Below are positions 57,833 through 64,000 of a stretch of DNA of 64,000 nt, in pieces. The stretch spans positions 124,001 to 188,000 of the forward strand of contig DASSEV010000020.1 in assembly GCA_035695105.1 (NCBI GenBank), in the 5' to 3' direction. A program made the translations under genes and the position numbers. The notes beneath the pieces were generated by a model. That model had not been told where the DNA came from. It saw nothing but the letters and a program-made list of their open reading frames with translations, and made no database searches. Each line of letters opens with the position of its first letter. Position 1 is the stretch's first letter. The DNA comes from JAICYJ01 sp035695105. Lineage in GTDB: Bacteria; Actinomycetota; Thermoleophilia; Gaiellales; JAICJC01.

Positions 57833-58830
57833 TGCGAGCGCTGACGGTCAGGACTCCTCATCAGGTCGGGCTCGAAGACCGCCCCGACCCCGTTGCGGCC
57901 CCCGGCGAGATGCTGATCGCACCCATGGTGGTCGGCATGTGCGGCACCGACCTCGACATCATCGATGGGGTGGTCGACCCGGCGTATGTCGCCTATCCGA
58001 TCGTCCTCGGCCACGAGTGGGCAGGGCGTGTGGTGACCGGCGCTGCCGGAGTCGAGCCCGGGACGCGTGTGGTGGTTGAGGGCCTCGTGCCGTGCGGCCA
58101 CTGCGCGGAATGCGCGGCCGGGGCAACGAATCGCTGCCTGAACTACGACGAGTTCGGATTCAACAGGGACGGCGCGGCCGCCGACCTGCTGGTCGCCCCG
58201 GCGCGGCTCGTCCACCCACTGTCAGAGGAGGTCTCGTGGGAATCGGGAGCGCTGGTGGAGCCGGCCGCAGTGGTCTACCGGGCGCTCGACCGTGCCAACC
58301 CCGCCCCTGGAGCGAGGGTGCTCGTGGTCGGGGACGGAACCGTCGCCCTGCTGGCAGCACGGATCGCGCAGCTCTGGGAGCCGGCGACCGTGACGATGCT
58401 CGGGGCGCGGCCGGCCCAGGCTGCGCTGGCCGGCTGGGCAGGAGTGGAGCTGTTCACGTGCGACCCGGCAGAGGCGGGCGCCGGGTACGACCTGGTGGTG
58501 GAGGCGGCGGGAGCCGCGGCGGCGACGGCGGCCGCGCTCAGCGCCCCGGCGCGAGGCGGGACCGTCATCGTGCTCGGATTCCCGGGTCAGGGCGTGACCG
58601 TACCGCTGGCGGTCGACGACCTCGTGAACGGCGACGTTACGGTCGCCGGCAGCTTCAGCTACACCTCCGACGCCTGGGCGAGCGTCGTCCGCGAGCTCAA
58701 TTCCGGCCGTCTCGAGCTCGGCTCGCTGGTCACCCACCGGTTCCCGCTCAGCCGGTACGCCGCCGCGATCGAGGCGCTCCGCCATCCCGTTGGCGCACGC
58801 GGCAAGGTGTTGATCGACATGGGCTCATAG
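57832..58830 (+). CDS. Zinc-binding dehydrogenase (polyol/sugar dehydrogenase type)
   Basis: A 332-residue MDR dehydrogenase. Catalytic zinc: Cys37 in GMCGTDLDII and His61-Glu62 in LGHEWAG. The structural zinc cluster is CGHCAECAAGATNRC, complete. The nucleotide motif is VVGDGTVALLAA, with Asp in place of the second residue of GxGxxG. The strand after it (VTMLGARPAQA) lacks an acidic end, so NADP is possible. It would oxidise the imported sugar or polyol, giving the lactone or ketose for the SMP-30 step. It is co-translated with the IclR gene. Confidence 0.9.
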   Translation: MRALTVRTPHQVGLEDRPDPVAAPGEMLIAPMVVGMCGTDLDIIDGVVDPAYVAYPIVLGHEWAGRVVTGAAGVEPGTRVVVEGLVPCGHCAECAAGATNRCLNYDEFGFNRDGAAADLLVAPARLVHPLSEEVSWESGALVEPAAVVYRALDRANPAPGARVLVVGDGTVALLAARIAQLWEPATVTMLGARPAQAALAGWAGVELFTCDPAEAGAGYDLVVEAAGAAAATAAALSAPARGGTVIVLGFPGQGVTVPLAVDDLVNGDVTVAGSFSYTSDAWASVVRELNSGRLELGSLVTHRFPLSRYAAAIEALRHPVGARGKVLIDMGS

Positions 58831-58876
58831 CCACCGGCGCGGGAAGGTGGGCGTATCATGGGCTCGCACTCCGTCC

Positions 58877-60193
58877 ATGGCCAGCTCGCCACCGATCCAG
58901 ACCGACCTCCTGCACGACCGAGCGCGCGGCGTCATCCCCGGCGGCGTCAACAGCGGGCAGCGGTGCATACCCGGGATCGAGGATCTCGTCATAACGGAGA
59001 CGTCAGGCTCCCGCATCCGCGATCAGCATGGGAACTGGTATACCGACTATCACGCCGCGTTCGGCCCTCCGGTTCTGGGTCACAACGACCCGGACGTTGA
59101 CGCGGCCGTCGCCGAGACGATCCGGAAGGTCAGCCTTCCGGGGGTCGGTATCACGCCGGTGGAGATCGAGCTCGCCGAGAGGCTCGTGCAGGTGGTCCCG
59201 TCGCTCGAGACGGTGCTCCTGACCAGCTCAGGGTCCGAGGCCACCTATCACGCGGTACGACTCTCGCGCGCCATCACCGGGCGCCGGCGGCTCGTCAAGT
59301 TTCAGGGCTGCTACCACGGCTGGCATGACGCGGTTGCGATGAACGTCATCTCTGCACCTGACCGCGTCGGCGGCCGCGACCCTCTCTCAAAGGGATCCCT
59401 GCAGGAGGCGACGGACGCCACCGACGTGCTGCCCTTCAACGACGCAGCTGCGGTCGAAGAGCTATTCGCGCTGCGGGGACAGGAGATCGCCGCCGTCATC
59501 GTCGAGCCGATTCCTCACAATGTCGGCGCGCTTCTTCCCAAAGACGGATTCCTCGAGATGTTGCGCGAGCTCTGCACAGCACACGGATCCGTCCTCATCT
59601 TCGACGAGGTCATTACCGGGTTCCGGCACGACCTCGGGGGGTATCAGGCGATCTGCGGCGTCACGCCTGATCTGACAACGCTCGGGAAGGCCATGGCGAA
59701 CGGGTACCCGATCGGAGCGCTCGGCGGGCGGCGCGACCTGATGGAGTCCTTCTCCACCACGCCGGGCCGCCCCGTGTTCTTCGCAGGAACCTACAACGGC
59801 CATCCCGCTATGGCTGCGGCGGCACTCGCGACCATCAGCAAGCTGGAGCGAGAACCGGTGCACGAGCATCTCTTCGGGCTCGGAGAAGCCGTGCGGGTCG
59901 GACTCAGAGAAGCGCTTGGCACCGTGAACGTTCCACACGTCGTGACCGGGTTCGGTTCCGTATGGGTCACCTATTTCATGGACGCGCCGGCTGATACCTA
60001 CTCCGATCTGCTTCGGAACGACGTGGAACTGTTCGTCGGATACCGACATGAGCTACGGAAGCACGGCATCTTCGAGCTTCCGCTGAATCTGAAGCGCAAC
60101 CACATGTCCTACGCTCATACCAGGCGCGACGCCGAGCGAGTCATCGAAGCTACGGCGATCTGCGTCGAGCGGGTCATCGCAGCGTCCGCGTAG
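58877..60193 (+). CDS. Class III aminotransferase (glutamate-1-semialdehyde aminomutase-like)
   Basis: A 438-residue PLP enzyme. DRARGVIPGGVNSGQRCIPG at the N terminus and GNWYTDYHAAFGPPVLGHNDPDV follow the GSA-aminomutase pattern; the PLP loop is TSSGSEATYHAVRLSRA, the cofactor Asp is in IFDEVITGFR, and the Schiff-base Lys is in TTLGKAMANGYPIGAL near 267. It is not HemL, since the context is catabolic and several HemL residues differ; it probably transaminates an amino acid or amino sugar derivative. ATG 58877 has no ribosome binding site; GTG 58847 is an alternative. Confidence 0.85.
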   Translation: MASSPPIQTDLLHDRARGVIPGGVNSGQRCIPGIEDLVITETSGSRIRDQHGNWYTDYHAAFGPPVLGHNDPDVDAAVAETIRKVSLPGVGITPVEIELAERLVQVVPSLETVLLTSSGSEATYHAVRLSRAITGRRRLVKFQGCYHGWHDAVAMNVISAPDRVGGRDPLSKGSLQEATDATDVLPFNDAAAVEELFALRGQEIAAVIVEPIPHNVGALLPKDGFLEMLRELCTAHGSVLIFDEVITGFRHDLGGYQAICGVTPDLTTLGKAMANGYPIGALGGRRDLMESFSTTPGRPVFFAGTYNGHPAMAAAALATISKLEREPVHEHLFGLGEAVRVGLREALGTVNVPHVVTGFGSVWVTYFMDAPADTYSDLLRNDVELFVGYRHELRKHGIFELPLNLKRNHMSYAHTRRDAERVIEATAICVERVIAASA

Positions 60194-60309
60194 GTGCTGG
60201 CCAGGTCGCCGGCCTCGCGTGGCTGCGCCGCTGCGGCACGCACACGGCCCTTCGGAACCGGTAAGGTCGCATCGACAGGCTGGTCACAGATCTCGAGAAA
60301 GAGGGTTCG

Positions 60310-61374
60310 ATGAGACTTCGCCGCATAGTCCCCGGGGCGCTGCTGCTGGTGGCGTTCGCCTTCTTGCCGTGGGCGTCGTCCGCTGGCGCCACGTCGGAGG
60401 ACGCGCAGGTCCCGCACTTCGCCGGCCCCGTGTTCCTCATCATCGGGGAGAACACCCAGCTGTCCCAGCTGAACAAGGGCAACGCGCCGTACATGCTCGA
60501 TACCCTGAAGCCAAGCTCGGCCTGGCTGACCAACTATTGGGCCACTACCCATTACTCCGAGTCGAACTACGCCGCCATGACGTCGGGCGACTTCACCGCC
60601 TGCGAGCAAAAGGACGGGAAGGTCACCGCCTGCCATCAGGACATCGACAACCTCTTCAACCAGCTTGCGAACAACGACAAGACGTTCCTGACGTGGTCCG
60701 AGTCGATGCCCAAGCCCTGCTACCTGTTCAACACGGGCACCGACTCCGCACAGAACCACTACGCCGCCAAGCACAACCCTCAGCTGCTCTACGACAACGT
60801 CGAGGGTGACATCCCCTGGACGCAGCCGGGCCACGGTACCTACGTGATCAACCCGGATAACACCGGCGGCAGCTTCTGCGCGTCGACCAACGTCAGCATG
60901 GGCGGCGACGGCACACAGCGCAACGACACCACGCTGTTCAACGACGTCCTCACAGGCAATGCGCCGCAAAATGCACCGAGCATCGCTGACTTCAACCTGG
61001 TCGTGCCGAACGAGTGCGAGGATGGCCACTCGAACTGCAAGCCGGAAGGCAACCCGATCACCCAGTTCGACGACTTCCTCAAGAATGAGGTACCGCTGAT
61101 CCAGGATTACATCACCGCCCACGGCGGCCTGCTGCTCGTCACATTCGACGAGGGCGTCACCTCCAGCCCCAAGCGAGCGGTCAAGTTCGGTAATGGGGGC
61201 AACGTCATGTTCGCCGCCTGGGGGCCACAGGTGAGAACCGGCGCCGTCTACGAACAGGGCGCCTTCACCCACTACAGCCTGCTTCGCACCATCGAGGACG
61301 GGTTTGGCATCACCACCTACCTCGGCAAGGCCAACGACCCCGCCACACACCCGATCTACCCAATCTGGAACTAG
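60310..61374 (+). CDS. Secreted phosphoesterase (phospholipase C/acid phosphatase superfamily)
   Basis: A 354-residue exported enzyme. The signal peptide is RLRRIVPGALLLVAFAFLPWASSAGA. The alkaline-phosphatase-like fold of the Phosphoesterase family follows: FLIIGENTQLSQL holds the first metal residues, THYSESNYAAMTSGD resembles the segment that holds the nucleophile, and LLVTFDEGVTSSPKRA plus AFTHYSLLRTIEDGFGI give the last metal Asp and His. It should cleave an organic phosphate outside the cell. AAAGAGGG precedes the ATG. It is a single-gene unit ended by the hairpin at 61393. Confidence 0.85.
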   Translation: MRLRRIVPGALLLVAFAFLPWASSAGATSEDAQVPHFAGPVFLIIGENTQLSQLNKGNAPYMLDTLKPSSAWLTNYWATTHYSESNYAAMTSGDFTACEQKDGKVTACHQDIDNLFNQLANNDKTFLTWSESMPKPCYLFNTGTDSAQNHYAAKHNPQLLYDNVEGDIPWTQPGHGTYVINPDNTGGSFCASTNVSMGGDGTQRNDTTLFNDVLTGNAPQNAPSIADFNLVVPNECEDGHSNCKPEGNPITQFDDFLKNEVPLIQDYITAHGGLLLVTFDEGVTSSPKRAVKFGNGGNVMFAAWGPQVRTGAVYEQGAFTHYSLLRTIEDGFGITTYLGKANDPATHPIYPIWN

Positions 61375-61392
61375 CCAGCGGTGTGAGCATCA

Positions 61393-61432
61393 CCCGCTAT
61401 CCGCCTCTGACACTTCGGCGGCGGATAGCGGG
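61393..61432. terminator. Hairpin terminator after the phosphoesterase
   Basis: A perfect 13-bp stem (CCCGCTATCCGCC and its complement) with a 14-base loop sits 18 bases after the stop, between convergent genes. Confidence 0.75.
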
Positions 61433-61509
61433 CTGTGGCTTGCAAAGCCGGCAGGCACAGAGGAACCGCGATCTCTCGGCTCCGCGCCGTCACCACGCGC
61501 TCGAGGGCG

Positions 61510-61839
61510 TTAGTCGGTGGCCGAGCCGATTCCGATCCAGGTCAACCCCTGGTCGCCTGCCACCATCTGTCGGCGCACATCTGAGGGGAGATGAACGAAG
61601 TGACCGGGGCGCAGCGGAATCTCTTCTCCGCCTGTCCGTAGTACGCCGCTGCCCGCGACCACCGCGTACACCTCTTCCTGATCGTTCTTGATGTGATCGT
61701 GCTCGAATCCCTCTGCACCGGGTGCTAGCTCGAGCTGATTGATTCGAAAACCGGCGACGCCGAGCTGATCCGTCAGCGCACGGAAGATCCCGTTCGGCGA
61801 CTCCACCTGACTCACGTCGACTACCTGGGGTGAACCCAT
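61510..61839 (-). CDS. Small cupin-domain protein
   Basis: A 109-residue single cupin. Motif 1: GAEGFEHDHIKNDQEEVYAVVAGSG, giving His, His and Glu ligands; motif 2: LRPGHFVHLPSDVRRQMV, where the final His of the classical motif is replaced by Arg, so the metal site is incomplete. It may bind a small ligand. AAGGAGC precedes ATG 61839. It follows the MFS gene by 63 bases on the same strand and is probably in its operon. Confidence 0.8.
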   Translation of the reverse strand: MGSPQVVDVSQVESPNGIFRALTDQLGVAGFRINQLELAPGAEGFEHDHIKNDQEEVYAVVAGSGVLRTGGEEIPLRPGHFVHLPSDVRRQMVAGDQGLTWIGIGSATD

Positions 61840-61902
61840 TTCGCGCTCCTTTCGCTGTTTCGATGTGGTTGAGCCCTTTGCAGGCTGGCCTCGAGACGGT
61901 CA

Positions 61903-63243
61903 TTACGCGGCCTCTGACGCGGCCAGCGGAGGTGATTTCGTCGGCACGAGCGGGTCAGGTACGCGGCCGCCGAGTCGAAGGAAGCCGGCTCCGGCGACCG
62001 CCATCGTAATGGCGCCGCTCCACCAGATGGCGTTGGGTGATGTTGCGAGCAGGGCTCCGCCGACCGCGGGGCCGACGGCCACGCCTGCCATGAAGCTGAG
62101 CTGGTAGAGCGACATGTAGCGGCCGAGCAGATGCGGGGGCGCGAGCTCGGCGACAAGCGGGCCGAGCACGATGAACTGTGCGCACTCTCCGATCGCGATC
62201 AGGATCGCCACGCCGATCAAGACCGTCGTCGCGGCAGCCGTCGAATCCGTCTTCGTTGCGAGCAGGACTGCGAGCATGCTGACTGCAAAGATCGCGCTGG
62301 TCGCGGCCAGAGCGTGTGCGCGGCGCATCCGCGCCACCACGCGTGTCGCGGGTACCTGCGCGATGACGATGAAGAACGTGTTGACCAGCACGACGACGCC
62401 GATCTCAGCCGCCCCGACCGGTGTGTGTGCCAGCGCAAACGGCGGGAGGACGTTGGAGAAGTAGGCGCCGCCGATCATCACCTGCGCGAAGTTGCCCGCG
62501 ACCAAGGCGAGCAGGAGCCGATCTCGAACCACAGACCCGAAGCCCTGTCCGCCTTCGTTCGTCGAGGCAGCGGTCGCTGTGCCCGGATCCGGGATGCCCA
62601 CGAGCACAACCACTGCGAATGCGGTGAACGTGACCGCGTCGAGGAGGTAGAGCGCCTGGAACACGCGGAGGTCATGTGGGGCGGCTGCGACGATGAAGCC
62701 GGCAACCGTCGCGCCGAGGCCCAGACCGAAGTTGCCCGCAACTCGGCGAAGTGCGGTCGACGCCGCGCGCTGCTCCACCGGGACGAGGGTCAACGTCAGA
62801 ACCTGGCTCGCGGTGCCCACGAAACCGAAGCCTGCGCCGCCGATCGCCGAGAAGAGAAACGCCTGCCAGGGATGGTGGACAAAGGCCAAGCCTCCGTAGC
62901 CGACTGCGTTCACAACGTTGCCGGCGATCAGGGTGCGCTTCGCACTGAAACGATCGAGCAGCGCCCCCGAAGGGAGCGTTACCAGCGCGGCCGTGGCCAT
63001 CACGGTCGCCAGTACCAGCCCCGCAGTTGCCGTGGAGAAGCCGCGGACCGCGTGGAGGTAGATGATCTCGAACGGGAGAATGAGCCCGGTGCCGAAGAAG
63101 TTCAGCGCGAACCCGCCCTGAAGAAGAAGGACAGGTCTCGGCAGGCCCGTGTGCCAAGCTGCGAATACGCGCGCGAGCGCCCTGCTCTTCTTACGACCGT
63201 GGTTCTCCATCAACTCATCTCCGATTCGCGCTTGTGTCGACAT
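61903..63243 (-). CDS. MFS transporter (drug or metabolite efflux type)
   Basis: A 446-residue major facilitator with 12 helices. The first helix is VLLLQGGFALNFFGTGLILPFEIIYLH, the loop 2-3 motif is LPSGALLDRFSAKRT (a variant of GxLaDrxGrr), and the C-terminal half starts with LLLALVAGNFAQVMIGGAYF. It is likely an exporter of a hydrophobic compound. The start (ATG 63243 or GTG 63252) is unresolved. A 21-base palindrome lies between it and the divergent sigma factor, so it is probably under repressor control. Confidence 0.9.
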   Translation of the reverse strand: MSTQARIGDELMENHGRKKSRALARVFAAWHTGLPRPVLLLQGGFALNFFGTGLILPFEIIYLHAVRGFSTATAGLVLATVMATAALVTLPSGALLDRFSAKRTLIAGNVVNAVGYGGLAFVHHPWQAFLFSAIGGAGFGFVGTASQVLTLTLVPVEQRAASTALRRVAGNFGLGLGATVAGFIVAAAPHDLRVFQALYLLDAVTFTAFAVVVLVGIPDPGTATAASTNEGGQGFGSVVRDRLLLALVAGNFAQVMIGGAYFSNVLPPFALAHTPVGAAEIGVVVLVNTFFIVIAQVPATRVVARMRRAHALAATSAIFAVSMLAVLLATKTDSTAAATTVLIGVAILIAIGECAQFIVLGPLVAELAPPHLLGRYMSLYQLSFMAGVAVGPAVGGALLATSPNAIWWSGAITMAVAGAGFLRLGGRVPDPLVPTKSPPLAASEAA

Positions 63244-63264
63244 CGAAGACACCGCGACGCCGCG

Positions 63265-63285
63265 AAACGGACCGGCGGTCCGTTT
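63265..63285. promoter_or_regulatory. Palindromic operator, TetR-like
   Basis: AAACGGACC, a 3-base spacer GGC, then GGTCCGTTT: a perfect 9-bp inverted repeat in the 60-base gap between the divergent MFS and sigma genes. Length and symmetry fit a TetR-type repressor; no such regulator is encoded in the window. Confidence 0.65.
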
Positions 63286-63311
63286 CCGGCGGACCTGGTG
63301 TCATTGATGCG

Positions 63312-64000
63312 ATGAGCGTCCAGCTCGAGCAGGCCAAGGCAGGTGACGAGCGTGCGTTCGCGACGCTGGTCGAGCCGTTCCGACGCGAGCTCCAGCTGCA
63401 CTGCTACCGGCTAGTCGGCTCCGCGCAGGACGCCGAGGATCTCGTCCAGGAGACGCTGCTTGCAGCCTGGCGTGGACTCGAGAGTTTCGAGGAACGGGCA
63501 TCGCTGCGCTCCTGGCTCTACCGGATCGCAACCAACCGCAGCCTCAACGCCATTCGCGAACGCCGGCGCCGCCCAGCCACGGAGAACACCATGCGATCGT
63601 CAAGACGCCGCCACGTCGTCGAGCCCAGCTGGCTCGAGCCGTACCCGGACAGCGCTCTACCGGATCCCGCTCCCGGGCCCGAAACGCGCTACGAGCAGCG
63701 CGAAGCGATCCAGCTCTCATTCATCGTCACGCTTCAGCAGCTGCCTGCGAAGCAGCGCGCAGCGCTCGTGCTGCGCGACGTGCTCGGCTTCCACACCGAC
63801 GAAGCCGCCTCGATCCTCGAGGCGACGCCGCAGTCGGTCAAGGCCGCGCTGCAACGCGCACGGGCAACCCTTGACACGTACACCGTCGCACGGGAGCAGG
63901 CGCCGCTGCCCGACTCGCCTACCGAACGCACACTTCTCGCGACCTTCACCGACGCCGTCGAATCCGGCGACACAGCGCGCCTGCTCACTCTGCTGAGCTC
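63312..64000 (+). CDS. ECF sigma factor, SigG/SigJ-like (runs off right edge)
   Basis: The 229 visible residues hold sigma region 2 (LVEPFRRELQLHCYRLVGSAQDAEDLVQETLLAAWRGLESF), a basic linker, and region 4 (IVTLQQLPAKQRAALVLRDVLGFHTDEAASILEATPQSVKAALQRAR). After region 4 the chain continues into TLLATFTDAVESGDTARLLTLLS, the start of a SnoaL/NTF2-like domain as in SigG/SigJ-type ECF factors, which replaces a separate anti-sigma factor. ATG 63312 is the first usable start. The gene shares the operator region with the MFS gene. Confidence 0.85.
   Translation, partial: MSVQLEQAKAGDERAFATLVEPFRRELQLHCYRLVGSAQDAEDLVQETLLAAWRGLESFEERASLRSWLYRIATNRSLNAIRERRRRPATENTMRSSRRRHVVEPSWLEPYPDSALPDPAPGPETRYEQREAIQLSFIVTLQQLPAKQRAALVLRDVLGFHTDEAASILEATPQSVKAALQRARATLDTYTVAREQAPLPDSPTERTLLATFTDAVESGDTARLLTLLS

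Noticed and set aside
63210..63401. Small minus-strand frame across the operator region
   Set aside because: It overlaps the sigma gene start and the palindrome, with no coding signature.

Overview
The window is high-GC DNA with short intergenic gaps and many 4-base start/stop overlaps. It carries DevS-like histidine kinase, FadD15-like ligase, DUF1918 and two-domain ACT genes. All of this fits a soil-type actinobacterium. Secreted allene-oxide-cyclase-like barrels suggest Thermoleophilia/Solirubrobacterales, but that is inference. No rRNA, tRNA, CRISPR array, phage module or intact insertion sequence was found.

Layout. 0-8 kb: edge of a SulP permease, a STAS/anti-sigma-kinase pair, a MarR/cupin divergon, a hydrolase, a zinc alcohol dehydrogenase, and two secreted barrel paralogues around a YihY-type membrane protein. 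8-28 kb: a stress or dormancy-like island with a DevS-type GAF-GAF kinase, a degenerate receiver, a P-type cation ATPase, universal stress proteins (two singles and one tandem), a beta-phosphoglucomutase-like HAD, an L,D-transpeptidase, a GT4 glycosyltransferase, an OtsB-like HAD fused to GH65, and a PRPP-binding phosphoribosyltransferase. These families match much of the mycobacterial DosR regulon. 28-34 kb: coupled tiny genes around a slipin, then an agmatine-deiminase operon (putrescine carbamoyltransferase, permease, agmatine deiminase).

34-48 kb: a PAS-GGDEF diguanylate cyclase, a secreted HAF-repeat protein, a frameshifted ANTAR pseudogene, a TrkA-type channel, ACT protein, USP and acyl-CoA ligase; then a ferric-reductase-like protein with ApbE, a gene-free stretch of about 0.9 kb, a haem-binding-domain protein and YggT. 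48-60 kb: a divergent catabolic locus under an IclR regulator. The minus operon encodes an M24-fold protein, a TIM-barrel protein, an IlvD/EDD dehydratase, a complete carbohydrate ABC importer and an SMP-30 lactonase; the plus side encodes IclR, a zinc dehydrogenase and a class III aminotransferase. 60-64 kb: a secreted phosphoesterase, a cupin, an MFS transporter and an ECF sigma factor flanking a palindromic operator.

Working together. The 48-60 kb genes read as import and non-phosphorylative oxidation of a sugar or sugar acid (dehydrogenase, lactonase, dehydratase) with an unassigned carbon-carbon step. The 8-28 kb genes read as a low-oxygen or stationary-phase response covering trehalose/glucan phosphorolysis, ion pumping, wall crosslinking and USPs. 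The agmatine operon releases putrescine and carbamoyl phosphate, but no carbamate kinase is present here.
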